From Arion vulgaris (Eukaryota; Mollusca; Gastropoda; Stylommatophora; Arionidae): DNA of 64,000 nucleotides. The position numbers and the translations under genes were made by a program. This document shows positions 53,471-63,890 of this stretch, in pieces; position 1 is the first letter of the stretch; each line of letters begins with the position of its first letter. The stretch is taken from NCBI GenBank assembly GCA_020796225.1, contig CM036758.1, forward strand, positions 74,156,366 through 74,220,365. The letters are read 5' to 3'. The notes beneath the pieces were generated by a model. That model saw only the letters and a program-made list of their open reading frames with translations, did no database searches and had not been told where the DNA came from.

Positions 53471-53837
53471 GTGGGGAGAATGCCAAACCAGCATATGATG
53501 TACATACATCTCCCCCATAATTAAACTGCACTGAGATGAACATGGAAAGATAAACAAAAGTGTGGGAAAACCCAAAACTACCTGAAGGAGAACAGGAAAT
53601 GAAAGAAATGAAACACAGATGGAACACAGGACAGTCAAGAACAGAGACAAATAGCATGCTTTTGTTGCTGCTCTGCATATGTGGGGTGATAGCTTGTTTT
53701 TATTACACCAAAATTTGCACTAATGCATATTAATAGTTAAAGCTTTACAACTGTTTCCTTTAAATAAATAATCATCTTTATTTTTAAAACTAGCTATTGG
53801 CATATGTATTTGAAAATTGATAAATATTATTATATCT

Positions 53838-54965
53838 CTTATCATCATCAGGTGCCGCCTCTGCCTCAAAGGATGACTGCAATAGCCCTCCAGCATCTCC
53901 TGTATCTTGTCTTGATGTTGCTCTCTTCTTCTTCATCTTTCAACTCCCAACGGAGCACAGGTCTTCAACAAACTTTTCCAGCTCTTCCTCTCTCCTGCCC
54001 TCCCTTCCAATTCTTTCCATGTTTTACCTATCCTTTTAATATCAGTCTCCAGTTCTCTTCTCTGGGTCTGTCTAGGCTTTCCTCTATTCCTCTTTCCATG
54101 CGGGTTCCAAAGCAGTGCCTGTCTTGCAATGCTTCTGGTCGGTCTTCTCAATATGTGTCCTATCCATCGCTAGCGTCTCTTCCTTAGCTCTTTCTCCGCT
54201 GGTATCTGCTTCGTTTTTTCTCTGAGAACCTCATTTTTAATCTTATCTCAGTCCCTATAGTCTACGTAAAACATCCATTTATGAATGTCTGTAGTTTTCT
54301 GGTGGTTTCTTTTGTTGTCCTCCATGTTTTTGAGCCATAGAACAGCACTGATTTCACATTTGATTGAAAGATTCTCAGCTTTGCTTTTTTTTTATCTCCT
54401 TTGACTTCCATATCTTACTCAGTGCAATAAAGTTTCCCTTGCTTTTTTATTCTTATCTTCCTGTGTTGCACTCTGCCAGACTGTAATTAGACCATCACTT
54501 GAAATTTCCCTCCCACTCGATATTTCCCTTCCACTTGATATTTCCCTCCCACTTGATATTTCCCTCAATCATCCTCTTGCATGCAGTCCTTCAGCTGTCC
54601 CTTTAATAAGATTTTGATCAATGTGTCCTGTCCTTTTAAGTGTCTGAAATTTTTATTTTCAAAATTTCCTTAGTAATTCTTTCTTCATCTCTAGTTTCTC
54701 TAGAACTTGTTTTTCTTTTGACATATTCTTCTGTATATCCACATCTCAAAGGCATTTAATTTTGTCTTCCAACTTGTTCAATGTGTTCAATGTCCACGTC
54801 GAAACCACACAAATTATCTGAATAAATATAGCATTTGAAATACCTCATTTTTAGTTGATTTGTTATCTGTTCAGATGTTAGTAATGTGATCATGTCATTG
54901 AATGTACTTTTGGTTGCTCCTATTCTCCTCCTAATCTCTTTTTCATATCTTTTATGATTAATGTA
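53838..54965 (-). mobile_element. LINE-X, split by LINE-Y
   Basis: The 3' end (53838-53915, 'atcatcatcaggtgccgcct') and the upstream part (from about 54440, 'cctgtgttgcactctgccag' to 54960) belong to LINE-X. Minus-strand scraps near 54.7-54.85 kb resemble the thumb and tail at 17.9 kb. Within it 'acttgatatttccctcccac' is tandemly repeated at 54510-54565. Confidence 0.72.
53926..54400 (-). mobile_element. LINE-Y C-terminal fragment inside LINE-X
   Basis: The minus frame reads 'RSIARQALLWNPHGKRNRGK', 'RELETDIKRIGKTWKELEGR' and 'LLKTCAPLGVER' with a stop. It shows the site left empty by SINE-B at 24.5 kb. Confidence 0.82.
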
Positions 54966-55195
54966 GTGGGTCTCTGTGGTTAAGCCCTTGCCTTGCGGAA
55001 AGTCGAAAGTTTGAATCCGGACCACGCCGATCTGTTCACAAGTGCATTTTTTCCAGAGGCCCCTAGATTGTTGCAGGAGCTATGCAGTTTGTGTTTTGTG
55101 CAATACTCTCAGCAGGTGGCATGCCATTTGTGGGTGAGGGACCAAGCCATATGGGGTAAAACCGGTGCAATGAAGTCAATCCTTCGGCTTTAAAA
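54962..55195 (+). mobile_element. SINE-R copy
   Basis: The head 'gggtctctgtggttaagccc' with B-box-like 'aagtttgaatccggacc', then the body and the end 'gcaatgaagtcaatccttcg'. Confidence 0.87.
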
Positions 55196-55214
55196 CCCTT
55201 TATAAATAATATAC

Positions 55215-55345
55215 AATTTTCCACAGCCTTTTCAGACCTAAGGTATGAAGTCACTTCAATTCACATTTCTAGTAACTAGTGTACAGGAGTTAGAAGAGTT
55301 ATTTCCTTTCCTCACATGTGGAATGTCGAGCGTGTACCTCAATAA
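55215..55345 (-). mobile_element. SINE-S copy, partial
   Basis: 'cagccttttcagacctaagg', 'ttatttcctttcctcacatg' and 'gtggaatgtcgagcgtg'; the head is missing. Confidence 0.65.
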
Positions 55346-55908
55346 GCTGGGGCAGACTACTGTTTTCTTTGTCTATAGTAAGGTTAACCCTAAACCATTG
55401 GGATAATGGGATTTCGATCATTTATGATCGATGCAACATGCCTATTTAAGTGGCCATAATTTTGTATCCCTTTTGCATTTAAGTTGGTAAAATTTATGTT
55501 ATCTAATACAGAACATATGATAATCGTTATAAAAATTAAAAAAATTAATTATATGTTTTTAGATGTCTAATCTCGTTGACTGGAGCACACCTCATTTCCC
55601 ACTTGCCATTTTGTAGAATCATCCAAATTGCTCCAGTCAAAAAGCCCAAAATATGTGATAAAATGGATTCTAATAACTCAGATTACTGTCCTGATAAAGA
55701 CACCAGTGATTCTTCAAATATCTATACTTGGGTCAGATGAACATTCTATGCCTGTGTCACTTTGACTATGTTTGCAAGATGCCCGATAACTTTTTACCTG
55801 ATTATTTTGTCTATCAAATATCATCGCGTAATCATATTTTTGTTCAATAATATCTTTTACTTGCAAGGTTTAGAAATTATATACCTATTTAATGTTTATG
55901 TATGATAC
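55346..55908. other. Unassigned sequence
   Basis: No family match. A short region near 55640-55740 reads without stops for some codons (MDSNNSDYCPDKDTSDSSNI) but cannot be supported as a gene. Confidence 0.35.
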
Positions 55909-56412
55909 TATATGAAAATGAAGAACACACTATGCGTGAACTCACTACCAATGACACTGCGAAAACGAGTACTCCAATGCTATATTGAACCAATTCTTAT
56001 GTATGGCAGCGAATCATGGACACTGAACAAACAATCAATACGATCATTGGAAGCCACAGAGATGTGGTTTTACAGAAGAATGTTGAGAATTCCATGGACA
56101 GCAAAGAAAACAAACGTGGAGGTTTTAAATCAGGCCTGCACACAAAGAAACCTTATCAAAAGAATAAGAATCCGACAATCAAGGTTCTTCGGGCATATAA
56201 TGCAAGAGAAGGTTTAGAACATTTGGTGACTACAGGTAAAATTCAAGGAAGGAGAGATCGTGGAAGACAGAGGGAGAAGATGTTGGATGGCCTGACATCA
56301 TGGTTCGACAAAATATCGACGTCAGAACTGATTACATGCACCAAGCAAAGAGAGTTGTGGAGAGACATGATCGCCTACGCCGGCAGGCATGGCACTTGAT
56401 TGATTGATGATA
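55909..56412 (+). mobile_element. LINE-W reverse transcriptase C-terminus and 3' tail
   Basis: The frame from 55912 reads 'LQCYIEPILMYGSESWTLNK', 'TEMWFYRRMLRIPWTAKKTN' and 'RIRIRQSRFFGHIM'. A one-base shift at about 56200 moves the frame, which continues 'EGLEHLVTTGKIQGRRDRGR' and 'KMLDGLTSWFDKISTSELIT' to 'DMIAYAGRHGT'. The 3' tail is 'tgattgattgatga'. It is the best copy of this family here, broken by one frameshift. Confidence 0.87.
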
Positions 56413-56930
56413 CTATAAGTGTTAGTTATTTATGGACTGCTTACTAGACCAATTCGGCATAATTTTCTCTTGAAGGCCAAATTTATTGAATTTTTTTTTA
56501 AAATATGAAAATATTGAATATTATAAATTTCATGATTGCTGCCTTTCATATTTTCCAAACATGTTTAAATTCATATATGTTTTGCAAATATGAAGACTTT
56601 AAAAGACTGTAATAAAATATTCCATTATATTCGTCATACTTATTTTTTTCCTTCTTTATGACTGTAAAATAATTTGTTATTTGTAGAATAATCTATTTTT
56701 AGACTTTTCATAAGTAGGTCACGGATATCATAAATTACATCACACTTATGTTAAAACCACATATCCAGATAGTCCATCCAATTAGCTTTCCAACCATATA
56801 TAACATGCATATTTTCAATGAAAAGAACTTGTATGGTTGCTAAATATAGAGCAGGGCATCACAAATATATAAAAACCTTAAAACCTGCCAATGGTTAAGA
56901 GTTAAGGCTGGAGACCGAACTAAGAAGAAA
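56413..56930. other. AT-rich unassigned sequence
   Basis: No feature recognised. Confidence 0.4.
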
Positions 56931-56934
56931 ATAT

Positions 56935-57572
<638 letters not shown>

Positions 57573-57869
57573 TAAAAAAATTATAAATATAGATATACTG
57601 TCAATAAGTTATAGATACATTATTCATAAACCACAGAGATACACTTTCCATATGTATTAGGCAGACTCCCTATACATTATAACAATACAGTCAAGCTCGC
57701 TTAAGCTGAAGCACTTCGGACTGGGGTTATGATATCGGTTTAGCAGAACATATGATAAAAGGAAACACACTTGTTTGATCGATAACCAATGATTATTTAA
57801 ATATACAGAACAATAACGAAATGTATGCTATTTAAAACGGAATATTTTAGAGGTCTTTCTTTTCTCCAG

Positions 57870-58262
57870 TCCTGTTTTACCTCACAGTGTTAGGATAAGA
57901 AGAGATTTCTAGAACGAGTCTTTGTGTGTGATTCATAAATAGTGTTTTTCATCACCTCTGTTATCTCTAAGGTCCACTTTTTGCGCGGCCAGTCTTTTGC
58001 CTTGTATTCATTGTATCGGATCAGCATTGCTCTTTGAGGTGCACTGTCTGTTGGTAATCTACTTATGTGATCGAACCATTTAATTTGTTGTTTCTTGTTA
58101 AAGTTCAGTACTGATTTTGTACCCACTTTTTTCTTGATGTCTTCATTTCTCAACCAGTCTCTTCTTGTTACCCCCAGCATTTTGTGCAGACACTTCATCT
58201 CTGTTGTGACTAGTTTTCTTCTATCATTTGCTGTCAGCGTCCGGCTGGTCTTTTTGAGGTCT
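57870..58262 (-). mobile_element. LINE-H C-terminal fragment
   Basis: The minus frame reads 'MKCLHKMLGVTRRDWLRNED', 'KKQQIKWFDHISRLPTDSAP' and 'DWPRKKWTLEITEVMKNTIY'. This is the longest clean LINE-H frame here (102 codons). Confidence 0.82.
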
Positions 58263-58315
58263 TTTTAAACTTGAAAGCTGACGCAGTACTGGCATCTGGT
58301 ACCCTGTACTGATAT

Positions 58316-58458
58316 CTGATATTAAATCTGGTTTAATCAATAATAGGCAAACGATTAGTATCTCTGGTGTAACTCGAAACAAATGTAGTTTAATCAATAA
58401 TAGGCAAACGATTAGTATCTCTGGTGTAACTCGAAACAAATGTGGCTTAATCAATAAC
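58316..58458. repeat. 57 bp tandem repeat, about 2.5 copies
   Basis: 'ttaatcaataataggcaaac' followed by 'gattagtatctctggtgtaa' and 'ctcgaaacaaatgt' is repeated; a diverged unit lies near 59.00-59.06 kb. Confidence 0.85.
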
Positions 58459-58477
58459 AGGTAAAAAAAAAAGGGTT

Positions 58478-58725
58478 TAAAGTCAAAGAATTGATTTCAC
58501 AGCACTGGGTTTTACCCTGTATAGCTTGGTCCCTCTCAGCAGAAATGGCGTGCCACCTGCAGAGAGTATTGCACAAAGCACGAACTGCATAGCTCCTGCA
58601 ACAATCCTAGGGGCCTCTGGAAAAAATGCACTCATGAACAGAGCGATCCGATCTGGATCCGAACCCACGACCTTCAGAACACAAGGCAAAAGTTCAACCA
58701 CTTAGCCACAGAGACCCCTGAAGCT
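58478..58725 (-). mobile_element. SINE-R copy, full length
   Basis: The 3' end is at the left ('aaagaattgatttcacagca'), B-box reversed 'ggatccgaacccacgacc', and the head 'ccacttagccacagagaccc' at the right. Confidence 0.9.
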
Positions 58726-58726
58726 G

Positions 58727-58985
58727 TTAATTCTTTCCACACTTTTGGACGCACACTGCACCATAGAGTTACTTCCCTTATAAGAAGTCTTTCTAGTTTT
58801 TACTTCTACTATTTTACTTTGACTACTTTTTAACCTTGTTATTCCATTAGGTTGTCCAGTTTTCTTCAATTTAGTATATAATAATATATATGTTTATTTA
58901 CTGACAAGTAGTTGGGAATTTTTTTTTACCTCCCTTGAATTAATTTTTAAAAATTGCGGAAATAACTCGGCGTGGAAAGAGTTAA
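58727..58985 (+). mobile_element. TTAA MITE (family T1)
   Basis: The ends 'ttaattctttccacac' and 'cgtggaaagagttaa' are inverted and include TTAA. The interior has 'cccttataagaagtctttct' and 'ccttgttattccattagg'. Confidence 0.85.
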
Positions 58986-59226
58986 AATAGGATAACAGCT
59001 TAGTAATCCTGGTGTAACTCAAAACAAACCTGGCTTAACAATAACAGGCAACTGTTTAGAATAATGCCTCATTAACCACATAGGTAATAGGAGGAAACAC
59101 AATGAAATATCTCTGGTAAGAATAAAAACATGTTGCTGATCGATAACATGTAACACATAAATCACAACGCTAAAATATTGACATAATAAAATCTCTATAT
59201 TTAAAATTCCCTGTTTTTATTTGTTA

Positions 59227-59553
59227 AAAGTCATAAACTGAAGTGTGTCGAAGCACCTGAAGTCATAAATTGAAGTGTGTCGAAGCGCCTGAAGTCATAA
59301 ATTGAAGTGTGTTGAAGCGCCTGAAGTCATAAATTGAAGTGTGTCGAAGTGCCTGAAGTCATAAATTGAAGTGTGTCGAAGCGCCTGAAGTCATAAATTG
59401 AAGTGTGTCGAAGCGCCTAAAGTCATAAATTGAAGTGTGTCGCAGCACCTAAAGTCATAAATTGAAGTGTGTCGAAGCGCCTAAAGTCATAAATTGAAGT
59501 GTGTCGCAGCACCTAAAGTCATAAATTGAAGTGTGTCGAAGCACCTGTGAGGT
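59227..59553. repeat. 32 bp minisatellite, about 10 copies
   Basis: The unit is 'aagtcataaattgaagtgtg' + 'tcgaagcgcctg'. Variants gcgcctg/gcaccta alternate in the right half. A SINE-J head follows its right edge directly. Confidence 0.95.
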
Positions 59554-59797
59554 GCCGGGGCATGTAAGGGATGCAAAGAATAGTACCACTGCGACCTCCA
59601 AGTCATGTCGTAAGAGGAGGCTAATGTAGGGCCTAGGAAGCTACCTAGTAAATTAAAAAGCATCGCAGAAATCGAATGTGCTGGCCTACTTATAGGTGCA
59701 TAACTGGCACAATGTTCAACCGCTCTTAGGCTCAGATCACATACAAATCACACAGACTGGTTAACAAGTGGTCGATATAGAGCATTTGAAGAAGAAG
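59551..59797 (+). mobile_element. SINE-J copy
   Basis: 'ggtgccggggcatgtaaggg' to 'ggtcgatatagagcatttga'. All body motifs are present. Confidence 0.87.
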
Positions 59798-59999
59798 TCT
59801 GTTGAAGGTGTACCAGACTTCCGTCTTTCCTAAAACTCTCTACAATATCCAAATAATCATGTGTAAATGATAAGCATTTTATAATTATTTCAATAAGTCC
59901 CGCAACTTCTCATAGAAAAGTTTAGTTAAAACTAGTATGTATTTAGATTGAACTATATCATCGGCTAATATGAAAAATAAAATTGATTAATATATCATT

Positions 60000-60385
60000 A
60001 ATCAATTTCCCTTGTGGAACGTCACTTTCATCTCAGCCCGCCTGAAAATTTTGTCTCTAGCAAGTTCTCCCGTCTCTTACAGTGTCATGTTCAATGTTTC
60101 TTTAATGTTCTGCTACCACCTTCATCTTGGTCGTCCCCTGCCTTGTACTCCAGGAACCATGCCTTCCATTACTGTTCTCTCCAAACCACTGTGACATTTA
60201 ACGTGGCTAAAATATTTAATCTTCTGGAATATGATGTTATTTATGAACCAATGCTCCTTGATATGTAGGTCTTGTAGGAAGTCTTTGTTTTTTATCTTCT
60301 CTGTCCAGAATGTTCTAAGAATTTTCTGTAATACCTTGTTTCGAAAGCTTCTATTTTGTTCTTTAATATTTGATATTAAAGAGAG
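60000..60385 (-). mobile_element. LINE-I C-terminal fragment, left arm of inverted pair
   Basis: The minus frame reads 'LQKILRTFWTEKIKNKDFLQ', 'IIFQKIKYFSHVKCHSGLER' and 'GMVPGVQGRGRPR'. Beyond 60120 the frame shifts. Confidence 0.8.
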
Positions 60386-60655
60386 TTGGCTATTGAAGAG
60401 CATAAAATCAAGGAAAATTAAATATTTCGGACACATCAAGCGACATAAGTGCCTAGAGAAGATAATTGTGGAGGAAATGGTGCCTGGAAGAAGAACTAGA
60501 GGCAGAACTAAAAGACGATGAAGAACTAAAAGACGATGGGTGCAAGATGTCATTGACGATGAGAATGACTGATGCCGGTCAACTTCCACAGAACAGAGAG
60601 TTTTTCAGGATCGCTGTCACGGGAGCCAAGTTCCGGAAGGGACACGCTACTTGAT
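60385..60655 (+). mobile_element. LINE-I C-terminal fragment, right arm of inverted pair
   Basis: The plus frame reads 'SIKSRKIKYFGHIKRHKCLE' then 'EEMVPGRRTRGRTKRR'. In another frame 'WVQDVID' and 'QNREFFRIAVTGAKFRKGHA' follow to a stop. The tail lies near 'gatgatgaat'. Confidence 0.8.
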
Positions 60656-60880
60656 GATGAATATTTGTGTTATGGTCCAACATATTCGTCTAAAAATAAC
60701 CTATAACTATTTACAATTAGAAGCCGAAAATATGATCTAGTATGACCAGGTTGATTTAAAACAAATAGTCAGATTAAAGTAAATCTGCATAAGAGAGCTT
60801 GACTGTATTTTTAACAAGTTATAAATAAAGTTTTCATAGCTTCTATATAGTGTATTTTTCCCAAAAGTTTTCAAGAAATC

Positions 60881-61924
60881 TCAACTGCCAGAGCCTGGTT
60901 CCTCAACGTAATCATCATCTTCATCGTTCATAACATCATAAAGGTCTTCATCTAAAACAAGGCGGTACATACTGTCAAATAACTGCTTCCTCTGCAGATT
61001 GCTCGCCACACTATCTTCCTCTCTGTACTGTGATTCACCATCTGTAGTTGAGTCAGAAGGCACTCCTAACATGTCATTGTCAGCATTACTGTAAGAGTCA
61101 TCATTTGCTGCAGCATCTCCCTCTCTATCTCCTGTTGTGTAAGAGCCATCATTAGCAGCTGCATCTCCCACTCTGTCTCTTGGCGTGTAAGAACCATAAT
61201 TTGCAGATGCATCTCCCACTCTGTCTCCTGTTGTGTAAGATCCATCATTTGCAGATGCATCACTCACTCTGTCTCCTGGTGTGTAAGTGCCATCATTTGC
61301 TGCAGCATCTCCCACTCTGTCTCCCGGCCTGGTTTGGAACTCTGCAGTGCTCTTTTTCATATTCACTGAATCATCATTTTTGAAATGGTTCTCATCAAAT
61401 GTGTCTAGATTCTCCTGAAAGGATAACCTTTTGTTACTTTTGTCTGTGCCGTCTTCATTTTTATCTCTAGGATAACTACTGCTCTCCAATGACTTTTCAG
61501 AACTTGGAGACAACTGATCTGCAGCTGCCAACAACTCTCTTGAGGCAGATTCTGTTCTGTTCATCTCCACACCAGAATCAAAACTCACAGATTCCGGAAT
61601 GGGATCATATTTAACACTGTTATCTTCCACAATGACAAATGAGCCTGACTGTGATCGCTTTCCTTCACCAGTTGGACTATAATCTTCCAAAATTACTATG
61701 TCAGTTTCTTCTCCTGAATTCTTCCTTTTTGTTTCTGTAACAGCTTCCTCATCAGAGCTGGACAGGTCACTCATACTAACACTATGAGGTGCTCCGCTAA
61801 GTGTGCTGGCAGGAGATGCCAAATTAGATAAGCTTGATGACTGACCAACTTCATCTCTAGTTTGTACCCCAACTGCTTTCATGATAGTGTCTAGTTGCTG
61901 TTTGTAGTCCAAATGACCAGCGAC
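60881..61924 (-). CDS. 3'-terminal coding exon of an unrecognised acidic protein
   Basis: This is the only block that looks like host coding sequence: an open minus-strand frame of about 347 codons ending in TGA at 60881-60883. Its 5' side is a splice-acceptor-like boundary. On the minus strand a pyrimidine-rich tract and 'cctaag' precede 61924, and the frame upstream of the nominal start (a TTG, not ATG) reads VAGHLDYKQQL. So the first exons lie upstream, beyond or within the remaining window. The protein is Ser-, Asp- and Glu-rich and predicted disordered. Residues are counted from the Leu at 61912: acidic and Ser-rich stretches at 24-60, 'TDIVILEDYSP' near 70-80, 'SGSFVIVEDN' near 89-98, five 16-residue repeats (PGDRVGDAAANDGTYT type) at 196-275, and an acidic end (DEDLYDVMNDEDDDYVEE) at 321-338. 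No catalytic domain is visible. I do not recognise the family. Exon status is inferred from composition, length and the acceptor. Confidence 0.75.
   Translation of the reverse strand, partial: VAGHLDYKQQLDTIMKAVGVQTRDEVGQSSSLSNLASPASTLSGAPHSVSMSDLSSSDEEAVTETKRKNSGEETDIVILEDYSPTGEGKRSQSGSFVIVEDNSVKYDPIPESVSFDSGVEMNRTESASRELLAAADQLSPSSEKSLESSSYPRDKNEDGTDKSNKRLSFQENLDTFDENHFKNDDSVNMKKSTAEFQTRPGDRVGDAAANDGTYTPGDRVSDASANDGSYTTGDRVGDASANYGSYTPRDRVGDAAANDGSYTTGDREGDAAANDDSYSNADNDMLGVPSDSTTDGESQYREEDSVASNLQRKQLFDSMYRLVLDEDLYDVMNDEDDDYVEEPGSGS
61088..61327 (-). repeat. In-frame 48 bp coding repeat, 5 copies
   Basis: Five 16-codon units encode variants of PGDRVGDAAANDGSYT. Conserved positions are GDR.GDA.AN.GSYT. 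Substitutions are spread over codon positions, and the frame is kept in all units, so selection or recent expansion is possible. Confidence 0.93.
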
Positions 61925-62074
61925 CTTAGGAAAAATTGATGAGAAAACAAAAATGTATTAATAATGTTTCAATTTTATACACCTGCTTCCATAATCTCAT
62001 TAATGATTGTATACAGTCATAAAATAGAAGAGGTAAAAAGTAATTTTGTTGCAAGAGTATAAAGGTATAAGTTT
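61925..62074 (-). other. Intron sequence upstream of the terminal exon
   Basis: AT-rich sequence next to the acceptor. The minus-strand reading toward the exon is rich in T and C (ttttgttttctcatcaattt). Consistent with an intron; its other end is not located. Confidence 0.5.
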
Positions 62075-62278
62075 GAAGGATCGACTTAATTGCGCCAGGT
62101 TTTATCCCATATGGCTCTGTCCCTCTCAGCAGAAATGGTATGTCACTTAACGAAAGTATTGCACAACGCCTGAACTCCGTAGCTCTGGCAACAATCCTAT
62201 GGGTCTCTGGAAAAAGATGCAGCCCGGATTTGAACCCACAACCTTCAGAGCGCAAGGCAAAGACTACTTAGTCACAGT
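62075..62278 (-). mobile_element. SINE-R in the putative intron
   Basis: 'gaaggatcgacttaattgcg', 'agaaatggtatgtcacttaa' and B-box reversed 'ggatttgaacccacaacc'. Part of the head is diverged. An open frame across it is an artefact. Confidence 0.85.
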
Positions 62279-62550
62279 TTTAAGAGTATGATGTGAGACT
62301 CTTTTAAGAAACGTAAAGGATAGAACCTCTGTATCCTGTCAGGTGAGTTATAAATGGTAAATAAGGTGGACTAGGTATTTGGCTAGCAACCGTGTCATGT
62401 AAAAAGTATGAGAAGGCTTCAAAAAACATAAAGCAATCAATAAATAAGCAAGTCATCCTGGAAAGAGAAAAGTTCATTAGCAGGACCTATGATACTGAAC
62501 ACGCAAAGGCAGAAGGAGATTGGGCAGATAAATATGTTGAAGAGAGATAT
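62279..62550. other. Unassigned, short open frame
   Basis: A plus-strand frame (REKFISRTYDTEHAKAEGDW) runs into SINE-J. It could be a LINE scrap, but no family motif supports this. Confidence 0.3.
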
Positions 62551-62797
62551 CTTCTTCAAACGCTCCATATCGACCACTTGTTAACCACTATGTATGATTT
62601 ACATGTGATCTGAGCCTAAGAGTGATTGTACATTGTGCCAGTTATGCTCCTAGAAGCAGGTCAGTACATCTGATTTCTGCGATTCTTTTTATTTACTAGG
62701 GTAGCTTCCTAGGTCCTACATCAGTCGCCTCTTACGATATGCCTTGTAGGTCGCAGTGGTACTATTCTTTCTTGCCCTTGTAGACCCCAGCACCACC
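62551..62797 (-). mobile_element. SINE-J copy
   Basis: 'cttcttcaaacgctccatat' to 'cccttgtagaccccagcacc', with all body motifs. Confidence 0.87.
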
Positions 62798-62814
62798 CTA
62801 CTCTCTGCCACCAT

Positions 62815-63090
62815 AACAGGGGGCCAGCCAATGAATAGAGCTGACATTTTGAATGCCCTCATAGAGTCTGGTCGTAAGAGAATTTTCATTTAAATCAATC
62901 CATGCCAACTACTAGACTGCAAGAGCTGGGATTGAAGATTGGAGTAGCCAGAAAATAGAAGCACAACAGGTATATGAGTAGGCTCATCAAACAAAATCTA
63001 ACAGGTACAGTTAGTCGCTGGATACTTTTGGAGATATTACGAAGGAGATCGGAGCCTATATGGATATGTCCGGAGTGCAATTAACATATT
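62815..63090 (+). mobile_element. LINE-K2-like C-terminal fragment
   Basis: The plus strand encodes 'TTRLQELGLKIGVARK' and, after a stop, 'KHNRYMSRLIKQNLTGTVSR', 'WILLEILRRRSEPIWICPEC' and N. It is a diverged relative of the 4.4 kb tail (LGRWTLLDLLRRRSEHLWTC). Confidence 0.75.
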
Positions 63091-63230
63091 CTAAACTAAA
63101 ACCCCAGCTCTATCTACTTAAAACTCGTTTGACTCAAATCATAAACCGATAACAAAGGGTGGCCACTAACAAGTAACTTTACTAAAGTGAATGCAGAAGA
63201 AGAATGGAGATGAAGAAAAAGGCAGTATAT

Positions 63231-63459
63231 TTAACCCTTTAGCTGCTAAGGACGTGTATAGACATTTTTCCCATTCACTGCTAAAGACACATTAACACGT
63301 TGGTTATTAGCTCTCCTCTGTGGTCTAAAGATGTGTTAACATGTTATACATTTCTACTGTCACTGCTATAGGCGTACATTCACGTTTGTGACCTAGAAAC
63401 AAAAAGTAGCTATTTTTAGCTCTGTCTTCGCAAAAAGTATGTGGCAACGAAAGGGTTAA
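63231..63459. mobile_element. TTAA-flanked MITE
   Basis: The ends 'ttaaccctttagctgc' and 'cgaaagggttaa' are inverted repeats with TTAA, total 229 bp. The interior has internal repeats of 'gtgttaacatgtta' type and no coding sequence. Confidence 0.8.
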
Positions 63460-63589
63460 GAAAATATCATAATTAGATGAAAATTTCAGAGAAAAAAAAA
63501 TTACAGATTTTCGATAAGACACAAACCAATATAAGGTAATAATAATACTAAAGTCCATAACCCGTTAGGGTCGTAGGGGTGTCAGTGTG

Positions 63590-63890
63590 GAGACATCAGC
63601 ACAAAAACACGCCATGAGTCTCTGTCTTCAACTCTTCAAGCAAGTATGGAGAAACTCTGTCCAGCTCTTGATGTTGTCAAACTAGGATTTTCTCTGCCCT
63701 CCTTTCTGTCTGCCACTCTCAACTGTTCCCTGTAGGATAGTCTTAGAGAGTGAGCTATGCTTCATCACATGCTTTCTTCCACCCTCAACTGTTCCCTGTA
63801 GGATAGTCTTAGAGAGTGAGTTATGTCTCATCACATGCCATAACCACACAAGTTTACGCCTTTTCAGGATTGTCAAGAGTAACTATACTA
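63590..63890 (-). mobile_element. LINE-Z C-terminal fragment with 74 bp duplication
   Basis: The minus frame reads 'RRKLVWLWHVMRHNSLSKTI', 'LQGTVEGGRKHVMKHSSLSK' and 'LQGTVESGRQKGGQRKS'. The block HxSLSKTILQGTVExGR occurs twice because of a 74 bp direct duplication at about 63700-63845. In related LINEs this block occurs once, from memory. Confidence 0.78.

Noticed and set aside
37336..55345. SINE-R followed by reversed SINE-S as a paired unit (37.3-38.1 and 54.96-55.35 kb)
   Set aside because: Spacing differs and five other SINE-R copies lack SINE-S nearby, so chance is likely.
58670..58720. Functional tRNA genes at SINE heads
   Set aside because: Heads have B-box-like sequence but lack a complete, paired cloverleaf and continue into SINE bodies present many times.
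60122..60589. A 155-codon minus-strand protein
   Set aside because: Only its C-terminal half matches LINE-I; the N-terminal half is the antisense of the facing LINE-I copy.
61926..62255. A 109-codon minus-strand gene next to the exon
   Set aside because: Most of it is SINE-R; similar artefact frames occur at 55.0 kb and 58.5 kb.
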